From Tritrichomonas foetus (lineage: Eukaryota; Parabasalia; Tritrichomonadida; Tritrichomonadidae), in contig MLAK01000991.1 in the NCBI GenBank assembly GCA_001839685.1, forward strand, positions 1 through 40,741: 40,741 nt of DNA. The letters are read 5' to 3'. The notes below the pieces were generated by a model. It saw only the letters and a program-made list of their open reading frames with translations. It was not told the origin of the DNA and did no database searches. Each line of letters opens with the position of its first letter. Positions within the stretch are counted from its first letter, which is position 1. Positions 25,728 through 36,498 of the stretch are shown here, piece after piece. Both the position numbers and the translations under genes were made by a program.

Positions 25728-28700
25728 TTATAAGTAATCTTTCTTATGATGCAGAATATACCTATTGCATCCTCGTACAATGTAGCTGAGACCTTTCTTA
25801 TATGCATCTTTCTTAGAAATTTCGACTTCTTCTGATAAATGTTCTATCATTGCAACCTTAGATGATTCTTCTCCAAATCCAAACCATCGAAGCATTTGAT
25901 ACACATTCTGATGATCTGAAATTCCAGAAATCAAAAGTTTCAGGAAAGGCTCATTCTTTGAACTTCGAACGAGAATTGATGATAATGCTTCAATTAATAA
26001 ATTTGAAGATTCAACATCTAACTTCGGTAAAATGTTGAATAAAAATTGAGCAAGTTGTGATTCAGAATTTTGAACGATTAATGAAGAGGCTTCAATCATT
26101 ACTTCATCAATATCAGCATGAAGAATTCGTGTTAAAGCAAACCCTCGATCATAATCACCCAGAACAAAAAGTTGAGCAATTGTATTCGATTTATCTGTAT
26201 TGGGATCAAATAAACACAATTTTTTAATGCCGATTTGATTTTGATGCTCAATTACTAAACATAAATCATCAAGAACTCTTCTCGAACCAGAAGGAATGAT
26301 TGAACTTGGGAAAATTACAGATGCATCTATCTCAATTGGTTCAAAATGATTCATTTTACAGTTTTCCTCATATATTAATGGATAGTTCTTATAATTGATA
26401 TCATAATACTCACTATTATTATTAATTCTATAAATATCATTCATTAAATAGACAGAACTAATCAAAGTTTGTTTCAGAGCCATTAAATAATCAAAGGTTT
26501 TGCCATTTCTCGCAATTTCATCAGAAATTTCTAGCATGGACCCTGGAAAAACGAATATTTCAAATGCATCTGGATGGCTTAATGTCCATGTTGTTAATTG
26601 CAACAGCAAATTTAATAGATTATTGGAATTTGCATATTTAAGAATTTTATGAAGATCTTTATTGGATAAAGTATTAAATAAATCAATGACTTTGGATCCA
26701 ACTATTGCTCGATGTAACGCTTTCTTCAGTTTTTTAGTGGTGATAAATCGATTATCATTGAGAATGTATCTTTTTACTTTTTTAACTTCAGCAAAAGCCA
26801 ATGATTCGCCAAAAGCTGCTTCTAAATCATCAGATACACGAATTGAACTTGGAATATAAGAAACATTAAAGAATTTATAGTCGGGAGGAAAGTAAAGATT
26901 CTTCGATTTCTTTTCTTCAAGTGGCTCTGCAAAGATCATTAATGAATTCTCATCACCTTTCATAGAATACAATGTGGGTAACTTAATTGCAAATCCCTGT
27001 TTCTTCTTCGTTGCATTCGTGCTAGAACTGGTAGAGTTATATGGAGAATTTTGTTTGGATGAGTAGATGCTTTCAGAAGATGACATCAATTCACTGAGGC
27101 ATTTTTCAAGTGAAAATGGAATATATGGGCTTGTGAAAATTAATTTTCTCGATGTAGCTGTTCGTGTGACTGAAAATCCAAAAATTGTTAATTCATTTTC
27201 AAACTTGGTCTGGATTCCATCAGATAATGGAACATTCAAGCTTTCAAATAGGTAATTTATTTTATATAAATCGCAAAAAGTTGCAACATCATGAAGTGCG
27301 ACCATTGAATTTCCGGAATATTTAAATTTTCTTCTTAAGCAAACACCATAATGGGTGAATTCTTCCAGAATTTTATATAATGGATCATTCAAGAGAATAT
27401 AAGGCTTTAATTTTGCGAGTAAGTGAATTGTGTAATCTTCGGATTGTTTATCATGAACTTGAATTGATTCTAAAATTTCATTTATTAATTTTTGTTGGTC
27501 CGTTTGAATATAAGAAATAAGTTTGGCTGATTGTGGAAGATTCTTTTTAATTGCTTCAGAAAGGTCCAATAGTTTTGAAAAACGGGTAGCTGCATCTTTA
27601 CCGCATTCATAAGATTTAGTGAGTCCTATTTCAATAATCATTTCCGCTAAAACATTTTTATTTAAATTAGATATTCTTTCATGTAAAAACTTATTTAAAA
27701 ATTCTGTTTCCCTTTCTTTTTCTACCTTAAAAATATTTTCTTTTTCATTTTCTTCGCAATCAATATTCTTTTCGATGACATTTTCTTGGTCAGATACCTG
27801 ATCATAATCATTTTCTTCTTTAATTTTCGAAAAAATGTGGTAATTCCGCATTAAAAGAATGAGTTGAGAAAAAATCATAACATTAGTGACAAGCTGAGAT
27901 TCTATGATGTGATGTTTCAAATGAAAAACGCAAAGTCTGAAGAATTTTTCGGAATTTTCAACGATATGCTGATATTTTGTGATTAATTTCAACAAATAGT
28001 CCCATTGCCTGCATACTTTTTCGACTTCAGTTCCATCATTAACTTGTTCATAAGGCTTCAATTCAGTTTTTCTTTGTTGAAGTGGAATTAACGCAATATT
28101 GTCAGCATCTAACAATGAAATGAATGTGTCTATGAATGAAATACACCATTCTTTTGGATACTTTTGAATTAGAATTAAAATTTCATCGAAATATGGCGAT
28201 AAATCATATTTGAAGATTAAATCGTCAAGAATTTCAATGGATTCATTCACAGATTTACTTTTCAATTCATCGATTATTTCTTTTATATTGATAATATCAA
28301 TATTTTGATCATTACCACAAATGGAATATGAATGATTGTTATCATGGAATTTATTTATTGCTTTAATTTGCGAAATACTTAATTTATTAAAGTATTTCTT
28401 TACCAATGAAAATTTAGGATCTATAATAAAGTTCTCAATACCATTCTCATCAAAGGCGCCTAAAGAATAAGGAATTCCATATAAAGGATATGTTTTAATC
28501 ATATCTTCAATAAAATTCCTTTTGAATATATTTGGTTTATTTTCCGTTAAAACAAATCTTAAAATGTCGATTCCAGTATCTCCAAAACGGTCAACAGCCT
28601 CATTAATTGAATCACTATGACTGATAACATTTATCACTTGTTCATTTGGTGTCATTGTGAGTAATTTGTTATGTGTCTGATTTGGTACAGCTGATAACAG

Positions 28701-30680
28701 AAGCAAAAATGCACACCATGATGTAAGAATACTATCTTTCAGATTACAAGAAATCACAAAACATAATCGTTTTTGTAAATCAATTAGCGTTCTTGGTTTC
28801 ATAAAGTCAAGAACTTGTGATTTAGGGTAATGTGGTAATTTTTTCACCATTCTATTTACAAATTCATGATATTGCGGATCTTTATTTTCTCGAGCTAGAG
28901 CTGTCAATTGTTTGTGAGTGGCTGCATAGTCCAAAATCAATAATGTGTGAATGTTTTCCGAAAATTGAAACAAAACTTCATCAATCAATTTTTTAATGCC
29001 TTGATTCAAAGGCTTATCATTTGAAAGCCTTCCTGCAAATGGTCTAAAATCTTCTTGCCTCTTTAATCCAAGCTTTCTTGAAAGAAGTAATGAAAAACGA
29101 CGAGATTGTACAAAATCAGGAGGATCACCAAAGGTGTCAATGATTTTATCAATTAATTCTAGTGATGAAAGTGAGTGTGTATAAAAATATGTGACTGGTA
29201 ATAAGGCATTTTCCATTATCGGTTTTTCAAAAAGCGAAATTGCATTACGAATTTTATTTTCAGCTCGAACGAGATATTTTTTGAGATCACTTGGAAGTTG
29301 GTCATTTTTCAACATTAATGTGATAACTTTTGCAACTGTATTTGGAGAAAATACAAAATTTGAAAATTCAATATCATGTAGATATTTATTATTCGGATCT
29401 AAATTATTGGAATGTTTTGTGTTTGAATCGTTTATGTTTGAATTTTTAGAATTTAAATTAGAATTGGAATCTTTGGAATTATATATTTCATGCATGATTG
29501 GTAGTGATGTAGATCGTCTTAATTCTCTTCTAGTAGAATATTTTAAAAACAATAATGCAAAAATGTCATAAAACATAAAATTTGGGAAAGTAGAAAGTTG
29601 TTCTTCTTCAAGTAACGTTTTTATTGCAATATAGGCTTGAAGAAAGTCATAATCATTTTTCCACGCATTTGAAGAAACGTTAAAAAATGTTGCACAACGT
29701 GGAATATCGATTAATATTTCAGGATAAATTCCATTTCCAAGTAAAAATGGAACAGAATGTTTTTCAAGTTGTTTCCAATCTTCGCCAATTCCTAGAATTT
29801 GCATTAAAGTAGTTTGATACCGAAAGCGAGAAACATATTCACTTGGTGGAAGTTTTTTCACTGCTTTTGCAAGCGTTGAAAAAGGTGCTGCTGAAGTTTG
29901 AATTAAAAAAGAGAGAGTATTTAATTGTGGAAAAAGATGCAAACAATAAGCGAGATTTTTATCAAGGAAATGTTCATAACTACGAATTGATTGATTAATG
30001 AGTTTTAATATTTCATCATTTAAAATGTCATCGAAACGATTGGCTAAATATTGAGCACTTTTAATTTGATCACTAGTAGTTGTATTACAAAGTAATCCTT
30101 CAAAAAACTGAACAAATGAATGAAAAGATTGACATCTTTTTTCATAAATAATCGAAAAATCAATTGTAAGCAAACTAAGTGGGAATAGTGAAATGATTCG
30201 TGATATTAAATGAACTGGAATATCAATATTGAAAGATATTGCTAATAAAAATTCGTTTGCATGAATTGGATCCATTCGAGAAATAGACTTAAAAAATTCA
30301 TAAGGAAAAGTGTCAACGAGCCTTAAAATATCTTCACGTGAATTCACAGCATAATTATACATTGTATCGTAGTTGGAAATTTCAGGATGAATATAAGTGA
30401 AATCTAATGGAACAGATGGATTATGCAGAGGCTGCTCAATTCGATACAAAAAGCACCTGATTGACCATTTATACATTATTAAAATTGAATCGCGTGAAGG
30501 ATCGTTTCCTGGGAATTTTAAAAGTTCGTTCAAAAAAATGCGATTATTGTCATTTTTTCTGAAGTAAAGAAGAGCTGTCTGGAGTTGATTTAAAATAATG
30601 TTCCTTCTGAATTCAATGTCTTTTTGATTTGTGAGTGATGGAAAGCAAACAGTCGAGAAGGTTTCATTGTCATTATCCAT
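25728..30680 (-). CDS. Very large alpha-helical protein, possibly ZFYVE26/spastizin-like
   Basis: This 1650-residue protein is almost wholly helical, without membrane helices or a signal peptide, and looks like a long alpha-solenoid. An Asn/Ser low-complexity island lies at about 420-450. An acidic Glu/Asp/Asn stretch lies near residue 960, and a Ser/Asn stretch lies near 1220-1235. The last 150 or so residues (from about VLGDYDRGFALTRILHADID) follow the spacing of the C-terminal helices of metazoan ZFYVE26/spastizin, a partner of spatacsin and AP-5 in lysosome recycling, but the FYVE zinc finger is absent. I hold this identity loosely. The open frame begins at a GTG, but the first ATG, at 30680, opens an acidic MDNDNE start and is preferred. 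No canonical initiator was seen. Confidence 0.55.
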   Translation of the reverse strand: MDNDNETFSTVCFPSLTNQKDIEFRRNIILNQLQTALLYFRKNDNNRIFLNELLKFPGNDPSRDSILIMYKWSIRCFLYRIEQPLHNPSVPLDFTYIHPEISNYDTMYNYAVNSREDILRLVDTFPYEFFKSISRMDPIHANEFLLAISFNIDIPVHLISRIISLFPLSLLTIDFSIIYEKRCQSFHSFVQFFEGLLCNTTTSDQIKSAQYLANRFDDILNDEILKLINQSIRSYEHFLDKNLAYCLHLFPQLNTLSFLIQTSAAPFSTLAKAVKKLPPSEYVSRFRYQTTLMQILGIGEDWKQLEKHSVPFLLGNGIYPEILIDIPRCATFFNVSSNAWKNDYDFLQAYIAIKTLLEEEQLSTFPNFMFYDIFALLFLKYSTRRELRRSTSLPIMHEIYNSKDSNSNLNSKNSNINDSNTKHSNNLDPNNKYLHDIEFSNFVFSPNTVAKVITLMLKNDQLPSDLKKYLVRAENKIRNAISLFEKPIMENALLPVTYFYTHSLSSLELIDKIIDTFGDPPDFVQSRRFSLLLSRKLGLKRQEDFRPFAGRLSNDKPLNQGIKKLIDEVLFQFSENIHTLLILDYAATHKQLTALARENKDPQYHEFVNRMVKKLPHYPKSQVLDFMKPRTLIDLQKRLCFVISCNLKDSILTSWCAFLLLLSAVPNQTHNKLLTMTPNEQVINVISHSDSINEAVDRFGDTGIDILRFVLTENKPNIFKRNFIEDMIKTYPLYGIPYSLGAFDENGIENFIIDPKFSLVKKYFNKLSISQIKAINKFHDNNHSYSICGNDQNIDIINIKEIIDELKSKSVNESIEILDDLIFKYDLSPYFDEILILIQKYPKEWCISFIDTFISLLDADNIALIPLQQRKTELKPYEQVNDGTEVEKVCRQWDYLLKLITKYQHIVENSEKFFRLCVFHLKHHIIESQLVTNVMIFSQLILLMRNYHIFSKIKEENDYDQVSDQENVIEKNIDCEENEKENIFKVEKERETEFLNKFLHERISNLNKNVLAEMIIEIGLTKSYECGKDAATRFSKLLDLSEAIKKNLPQSAKLISYIQTDQQKLINEILESIQVHDKQSEDYTIHLLAKLKPYILLNDPLYKILEEFTHYGVCLRRKFKYSGNSMVALHDVATFCDLYKINYLFESLNVPLSDGIQTKFENELTIFGFSVTRTATSRKLIFTSPYIPFSLEKCLSELMSSSESIYSSKQNSPYNSTSSSTNATKKKQGFAIKLPTLYSMKGDENSLMIFAEPLEEKKSKNLYFPPDYKFFNVSYIPSSIRVSDDLEAAFGESLAFAEVKKVKRYILNDNRFITTKKLKKALHRAIVGSKVIDLFNTLSNKDLHKILKYANSNNLLNLLLQLTTWTLSHPDAFEIFVFPGSMLEISDEIARNGKTFDYLMALKQTLISSVYLMNDIYRINNNSEYYDINYKNYPLIYEENCKMNHFEPIEIDASVIFPSSIIPSGSRRVLDDLCLVIEHQNQIGIKKLCLFDPNTDKSNTIAQLFVLGDYDRGFALTRILHADIDEVMIEASSLIVQNSESQLAQFLFNILPKLDVESSNLLIEALSSILVRSSKNEPFLKLLISGISDHQNVYQMLRWFGFGEESSKVAMIEHLSEEVEISKKDAYKKGLSYIVRGCNRYILHHKKDYL

Positions 30681-31209
30681 CAATGTAAATATTTCATTGA
30701 AATAAAATCTTATTTTCAAATAAAAAAAAATGACCGGATTCACTTTTGAATATGAATTTAAATAATATTTTATTATGGCATATATACTTTTTCAATGATT
30801 ATTTGTTAGAAAATCTGCCCTTAATATCATAATTGCATTTGAATATCCATGAACGGCATAGTATTACTTGATATAAGCAACTTATGAAATAATAATGGCT
30901 TTATCGTAATGTCGGTTTTCTGTATTTGAGAAAATTTTGTTATATGATTGAAAATTGGCGCTAATTATTTTATTATTTTTAGATTTATATATTCATTTCA
31001 TATATTTATAGTTGATTTCAGCATGAAAAAATTAAATTTAAATATGAAAGCAAGATAATTCAACAATATATTTTCCTCATTTTTGAATAAATCACAGAAA
31101 AAATCTATTTAAAAAGTGAGTTAATTGATTGAAAGACGATAATGGAATTGAGAATGAAAAACGTTATTCTCGTTAAATTTCCGAAATTTTTGTTTTTGCT
31201 CTTCTCGAA
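30681..31209. other. Divergent promoter region
   Basis: About 530 nt of AT-rich DNA separate the divergent starts at 30680 (minus) and 31210 (plus). An AACGTTATT string at about 31160 lies 45 nt before the plus-strand ATG. No perfect TCAYWW in close position and no RNA gene were seen. Confidence 0.4.
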
Positions 31210-32220
31210 ATGTCGAACTCACAACGTGCGTATTTATCGTCTCTTCGTGATCTCCAAGGTGGTGATGCAGAAGAAAACTTAAAGAAAAAAAGAGAACAAC
31301 AGATCGCTTTTGCAGAATCTCTCCGACGGCAAATTGAAGAAAAACAGCAGCGCAAAAAAATGGAACAAAATCAACAAAGTGTTTCAAATCAATTAAGTTC
31401 ACCAATCTCAAAACAAATTGTGATTAACGAATCAAAGCCACATTTCACGTTCGGTGAACAAGAAAACAAAATTGTAATGTTCAATAAAACACAAAAAGCT
31501 CGAGCCGCTAGCAGTTTGTTAACTGAACCGCCTGATTTTTCTTTTGTATCAAATTTCGACATTGATAATTTAACGTCAAATTTAGCAAGCACAACAACAA
31601 AAAGGAAGAATGAAGTCAAAAAACCACGAAAACAAATCCTAACAAAAGCAGATTTATCACAATTCGATCATTTCTCGGCAATGAATTCTAAAAATGTGTC
31701 CAGTCAAATTCACATCAACAGCGACTCACCTTTTGCTTCATCAACTGTTCCAACACCTCCTCAAGGTTTCTCAATGAGAAGCGCCCAACCAAAAGTCACC
31801 AGTCATAATCTTGTAAATTCAAATTTTTCAGAAAACAGTTCACTTCACAAGTCTGATTTTTCTGATGCCTTTAATGCTTTGAGTAATTTAAGCCCAAATA
31901 GCACAATTAAAACAAACACAATGAATAACCCAAGTGTATTGAATACTCTAAATAGTTTATCTAGTTCAAATTACTTCCAAAATGAAAGTTTGGTCTCAAA
32001 TGAGAATTTTTTGAATTATAATATAAAAAATCACGCGAATTCACAAAATGACAAAAATTATAGACATCCACAAACAAGAGCTAAATCCATGTTATCAAAT
32101 CCAATCAATCCCATGAAAACTATTAATAATAATATGCAACTTTTAGGATCAGAATCTGAGCTTGTTTATCCTGATGGCCATTTGAGTCCTGCTGTTTCAC
32201 CTCGTGATGTTTTGTTTTGA
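31210..32220 (+). CDS. Disordered protein with an N-terminal basic helix, unknown function
   Basis: Residues about 20-55 of this 336-residue protein form a charged helix (EENLKKKREQQIAFAESLRR, then QIEEKQQRKK) of the kind found at the start of centrosome- and cilium-associated proteins such as CSPP1 and CCDC66. The rest is Ser/Asn-rich and probably disordered, with no catalytic motif. A cytoskeletal or centrosomal role is only suggested by the helix type. Codon use is fairly C-rich in the first third and A/T-rich later. The ATG at 31210 directly follows a TCTCGAA string shared in part with the TBC gene leader. Confidence 0.6.
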   Translation: MSNSQRAYLSSLRDLQGGDAEENLKKKREQQIAFAESLRRQIEEKQQRKKMEQNQQSVSNQLSSPISKQIVINESKPHFTFGEQENKIVMFNKTQKARAASSLLTEPPDFSFVSNFDIDNLTSNLASTTTKRKNEVKKPRKQILTKADLSQFDHFSAMNSKNVSSQIHINSDSPFASSTVPTPPQGFSMRSAQPKVTSHNLVNSNFSENSSLHKSDFSDAFNALSNLSPNSTIKTNTMNNPSVLNTLNSLSSSNYFQNESLVSNENFLNYNIKNHANSQNDKNYRHPQTRAKSMLSNPINPMKTINNNMQLLGSESELVYPDGHLSPAVSPRDVLF

Positions 32221-32466
32221 AATTTGTTTTGATTTTTTTTTACTAAATTATTTGTTCGATCTTCTTAATTTAATTTTCTTTTATTACAGTGTTATTATAA
32301 TTTAATTCTTCTAATTTTCTCTCAGAATTTGTATGATATCTTCATTAAAACGAATCCAAACAATTTTATAATAAATACATGAAGGAGAGAGATTGGTATT
32401 ATTTAGCATAAATGTGAACCTACATATGAAGTATGAAAATATTCATCAAGAAAAAACGACAATTGA

Positions 32467-32715
32467 TCATTTTTTCAAAAGATTCATGATGCAGTTTCCC
32501 CTCATTTTGCTGATATATCAATTGTAAGTAATGGAATACATTATAATGTAATTGTTGACATCATCATTTTGAAAACACTTCATCAGATGATGATCGACAA
32601 GAAAGAGGATATTTTTATATATTCAACAAATTTACACCTTTTCAGAGAAAAACACTTTTTTGTCAAAGAATTGATCATTCAAATTATTGTGAATGTCGAT
32701 AGAATTTTCACATAA
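32467..32715 (+). pseudogene. BTB-like gene remnant
   Basis: An 82-codon stop-free stretch without an ATG near its 5' end reads like the N-terminus of trichomonad BTB-like proteins: SPHFADISIVSNGIHYNVIV, then a helix, DIFIY and an FFVKELIIQIIV helix. An ATG-initiated frame just upstream (at about 32427) could supply the missing start through a frameshift near 32485. The rest of the 32221-33050 gap is AT-rich and empty. Confidence 0.35.
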
Positions 32716-33050
32716 AAAATTTGAATAGGCAATATTCTGAATTTATTTCAATAATTATTTGATCCTAAGAAAAATGAAAATTTACGAAGAATTCGAAAAA
32801 TTGTGGAAAATACATATTATTTGATTATCATATTATGTATCAGATATCTAATAATGTATTTGTACAAATATTTTTACTTGATATTGTAAAACAATCATAT
32901 AATAAGAAAATATTTATAGTTTATTATTATAATGAGATTTATTTTTTGATAACTTTATGAAACTCCTTCACAGATTATGGGAAAATTACATTCAAATGTG
33001 TTTTGAATTAAAACAATTTTCGATTCGTGAATTGATTTTCTTGAAGTGAA

Positions 33051-33548
33051 ATGATAGTCAATCCAGCTGGTATCAGGAACGCTCGATCGATCAAATTACT
33101 TAAAGAAGCCGTTAAAGACAGCATTCTCGAAAACGAAACCCAATATCAAGATAAATCGTCACAAATTAACCACAAATTTCAACAAGTGATGGGCATTGAT
33201 GGCGCTATTTTTATGCATGTTAATGGTGTTCTTAAAAAGGCAGTAACAAATGATAATATTACACGTCGAATTGCTGGAGTGAGAGTTGTTCACTCTTTAA
33301 TACGAAATGGAAGAGAAGAAATTCGATCCAGATTGATGACTTCAAGCACAATGAAAAACGTATTACATAAGATGAATTACGTGCCAGAAGCAAATTCAGT
33401 AATGAAGGAGTTACGTGAATATTTGCCCAAATGGATGGCTGGTACTCAAATCAATGTAGGCAATATAAGCAAAGATGAGAATAAATTTAGAGAAAGATGC
33501 CAAGAGTTTCTTGATGCAGGACCTGTTAACGATCAACAATATTTCTAG
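33051..33548 (+). CDS. Small all-helical protein, perhaps VHS/ENTH-like
   Basis: This 165-residue protein has no signal or membrane segment and is predicted to be almost all helix. The stretch ITRRIAGVRVVHSLIRNGRE followed by EIRSRLMTSSTMKNVLHKM (about 71-110) recalls the central helices of VHS/armadillo-like domains, where a LxLLxxLVKNxG helix is followed by a short linker and another helix. The match is too weak to assign a family. The tail includes a QQYF end. The start ATG at 33051 is the first in frame, and no TCAYWW lies close by. Confidence 0.5.
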   Translation: MIVNPAGIRNARSIKLLKEAVKDSILENETQYQDKSSQINHKFQQVMGIDGAIFMHVNGVLKKAVTNDNITRRIAGVRVVHSLIRNGREEIRSRLMTSSTMKNVLHKMNYVPEANSVMKELREYLPKWMAGTQINVGNISKDENKFRERCQEFLDAGPVNDQQYF

Positions 33549-34706
33549 TCTGATATTAAAAGTATTAATTAAGAATTCTTTATTAAAAAACAATTAAATA
33601 AGAAATAATACAATACTGGTTTCAATTGAAAATTAAAAGTTTTAATGAAGTCTTTTAAGTTAATTATATTTTTTTGTCGGAAGTGTTTTTTTTTTCGATT
33701 TTGAATCAAGCATTGTAGTTTCTTGCTTTTTATTAAACTATATTAGGGTGTTTTTTAGGGAAAATGGAGGAAATTCATTTCCCCCATCAAAAAATTTCTG
33801 AAAATGTGACCATGTTTTGTCAATTTTAATTATGTTAGATAATGATATTTAGAGCTGAACTTAGCAAGATAAATGTTATTTACGTGTTACACTTATGCAC
33901 AGCTATTTAGATCACCTCTAGAGTCAAATTTGTTGAAATGTCCAAGATATTAATTTTTGAGAACTTTACGCAAAATAAATTGAATTAATGCATCAAAATC
34001 CATAGAATTTTTTTCAAATATATTGAAAAGGTGAAATATTATCCACTTTTTCTATCATTCAAATTTAATACATGTATATTCATTTTTACGGCGTATTGCT
34101 AATAAATAGCCTTATTTTCCATTTTTATCCCACTAGTGTTAATAAAAAACATGGTTTTAATTATTTTGAGCCGCATATCCCAATTTGCACTATGATTCAT
34201 TTTTGCATCACCAGTTCAATATAAACATCAGAATAATTTCTGAACCAACCATAAGTTTTTCTTTCACAATTTTCTGAGGCGAAATCGTCATAAAATTCAT
34301 TTCACCAAGGTGGAGTGATTGTCGCCAAAAAAGAGAAATATATCATTTTTCTCCTCACCTCAGACATATCAAGCATGTGAAATTCGCACTGTGAACATAT
34401 TAGAAAAAAACGCCAATTGACAAATTTCAATTCCCAAAAAAAAAAGGGAAAACGCCAGAGAAAAATGAAATACTAAATTAGGATTCATATAATTCTATAT
34501 TCAATCAAAAAAAAAAAAGGAACAAAGTCAATTGATAGAACATTTCGTTTATAAATACAAAAGATAGGTCAAAACGTAATTATTTGAAAAAGCATTTCGA
34601 AACATAAACTAGCACAAAATTCCAACGATATTTCAAAACTCGATAAAAACTCGAAAAATTGATTGGACCAATTTGTTGAGTTTTCAGAGGAATTATTTTG
34701 GCAAGC
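33549..34706. other. Convergent intergenic region of about 1.2 kb
   Basis: AT-rich DNA with several homopolymer A and T runs (about 34440 and 34508). No open frame of note, tRNA-like arm or strong repeat was found. It is unusually long for a 3'-3' spacer, so an unannotated noncoding gene is possible but not visible. Confidence 0.4.
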
Positions 34707-35543
34707 CTAATGTCGAAATGGATTTTTGGCGATTGCTGTTTTAACCTCTTTCGGAAGATGTTTAAAACAATTTACGCAAATTGGCCGCTCGTTGTAAACT
34801 GTATATTTTTGATCGACCAGGTTTTTCTGACATTTCACACAATTGAAGCACTCCTGGTGAAATTTATTATTCGAACAAGCACAAATTATTTTGGACGATA
34901 AAATTTGCCGATTGCATCCCGCGCAAATTGGAAGCTGGTCGGTAGGGCAGTGCTCTTCGCAATAGAAGTGACCGTTGAACTGTTTGAATGAGGCAATATC
35001 GAGAATTTGATTGCATGTGGCGCATCTGAAATGTTCGCGGCAGTAGCAACGACCTGCGGCGATTATACTTGACTGGCTACGCGGCGTATTACATATATAA
35101 CAACAATTGCTTTGAGGCGCTACTTTTTTTGCGCATACTTGACAATATATTTCGTTATTGACTGAAATTGCAACTTTCAAAGCTTTTCCGCATTCTCTGC
35201 ATGTGAAGTGGCGTGCGTGAAAGGCTAAATTCCCTTGGTAGATTGCGTCCTCCCCGCAAGGGTTGCCACACCTGCTGCAGCGAGGCCCAATTGAAATCAA
35301 ATTTGATTGCTGGACAATAGGTGATTGAATTGGGACGTCGAACAGACTGCTGTTGTAATTAAAAAGAGGGCTGCTATCGGCTCCATCGTATGAAGAGCTC
35401 GTAGCGTTTGATATTGTCAATAAATCGGATATCGAGGATCGGATGACGTTTAGCGCAGCTTCATCTTCTTCATCGATTTCATAAAAAGAATTATCGCAAG
35501 GTGGTAGAAAAGGAGTGATGTTTGGATAGCACGCCTCTGTCAT
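34707..35543 (-). CDS. Three-LIM-domain protein
   Basis: LIM domains are double zinc fingers that mediate protein contacts, often with actin or focal structures. This 278-residue protein has an acidic, Ser/Asn-rich disordered N-terminus (1-85) followed by three LIM domains. LIM1 (about 89-137) has C89, C92, H112, C115, C118, C134 and C137. LIM2 (about 148-199) has C148, C151, H171, C174, C177, C195 and H198 or C199. LIM3 (about 207-259) has C207, C210, H229, C232, C235, C238, C256 and C259. Zinc ligands are essentially complete. The layout resembles paxillin/zyxin-type LIM arrays without the N-terminal motifs of those proteins. Codon use is C/G-rich for this region. No perfect initiator was seen upstream of the ATG. 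Confidence 0.9.
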   Translation of the reverse strand: MTEACYPNITPFLPPCDNSFYEIDEEDEAALNVIRSSISDLLTISNATSSSYDGADSSPLFNYNSSLFDVPIQSPIVQQSNLISIGPRCSRCGNPCGEDAIYQGNLAFHARHFTCRECGKALKVAISVNNEIYCQVCAKKVAPQSNCCYICNTPRSQSSIIAAGRCYCREHFRCATCNQILDIASFKQFNGHFYCEEHCPTDQLPICAGCNRQILSSKIICACSNNKFHQECFNCVKCQKNLVDQKYTVYNERPICVNCFKHLPKEVKTAIAKNPFRH

Positions 35544-36470
35544 CAGGAGTGCAACTTATCAAAAAAATGTGTATATTTCAATGGAAAAAGTGGTTTCTTT
35601 TGAAAATTCCATTCAAAATGCCGTGTAATTTCTTTCAAATAATGTTACGGTTTAATAAATATATTGAATAAATTTTTCCTAAAAATCAATACAAAATGAA
35701 TTTTTTGTAAAATTCTATTTATTTTGAATCACTTCGAAAATTAATTGAGAGAAATTATTCAAAAATTAAGAAACAAGAAAATAGATTTGAAATATGATAA
35801 CTGTATGATATTCAAAAAGTGGAGAATTTTCGAATATCCTTAAGGTAACTAGTTTTTCTCTGAGTTTCAAATCAATAAAATATCATCTAACTCAATAATC
35901 CAAACATTATTGCTTTTACACTCTGTACCATTGTATTATTGTATCTCTTTTTAGAAATTATCCTCCAAATTTGAAAACATCAAACGATTTTTAAAAATAG
36001 AAAAGTGACAAATTCTAAATTTAGAATTATTCATTTATGAACTTTTTCACAGAACCTTATCAATTTTTTAGGCGATTTGATGATTTATAATTTTATCTCG
36101 AGAAAGAAACATTTCAATGAAATAAACGTTATTGCTATGTGTTGTTATTTAATGTGTCTGCATACTCTTTGGTAATGAAGAATGAACTCTTTAGAATCAC
36201 AAATTTGAAAAATGTAATGTCGATAAAATTAGCGTGCTCAATTAGTATCACACTTAGAGTGTGGCTCTTGATTCATTGCATACATTTATTTGTTGATTTT
36301 TGTAAATACTTGACTAAAGCAAGTCAGAGAAAATGAAGCTAATGAACTCTTTGAAACCGATATAAAACAATTGAATGTATCGAACAAAAATGATTTGAAA
36401 TTTTGACTTTTCAATTGAAAGTTTCACCTTCATATTGAGACATGGCTATTCAAAAAAACAAAATTTGGAA
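35544..36470. other. Divergent intergenic region of about 0.9 kb
   Basis: Very AT-rich DNA between the divergent LIM gene and the gene at 36499. An AACGTTATT string lies at about 36124. Its 65-codon open frame starts with GTG and is not supported. No RNA gene or repeat was seen. Confidence 0.4.
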
Positions 36471-36490
36471 GTGAAAATTTCACTTCATTT
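36471..36490 (+). promoter_or_regulatory. Initiator with adjoining TTTCAC element
   Basis: GTGAAAATTTCACTTCATTT holds a near-palindrome (GTGAAAATTTCAC) followed by an initiator TCATTT (36485-36490). The leader to the ATG at 36499 would be 12 nt. Nearly the same string precedes the surface protein gene. Confidence 0.55.
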
Positions 36491-36498
36491 TTTCCTAA

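Noticed and set aside
36139..36336. 65-codon plus-strand frame
   Set aside because: It starts with GTG and lies in a promoter region without any supporting signal.
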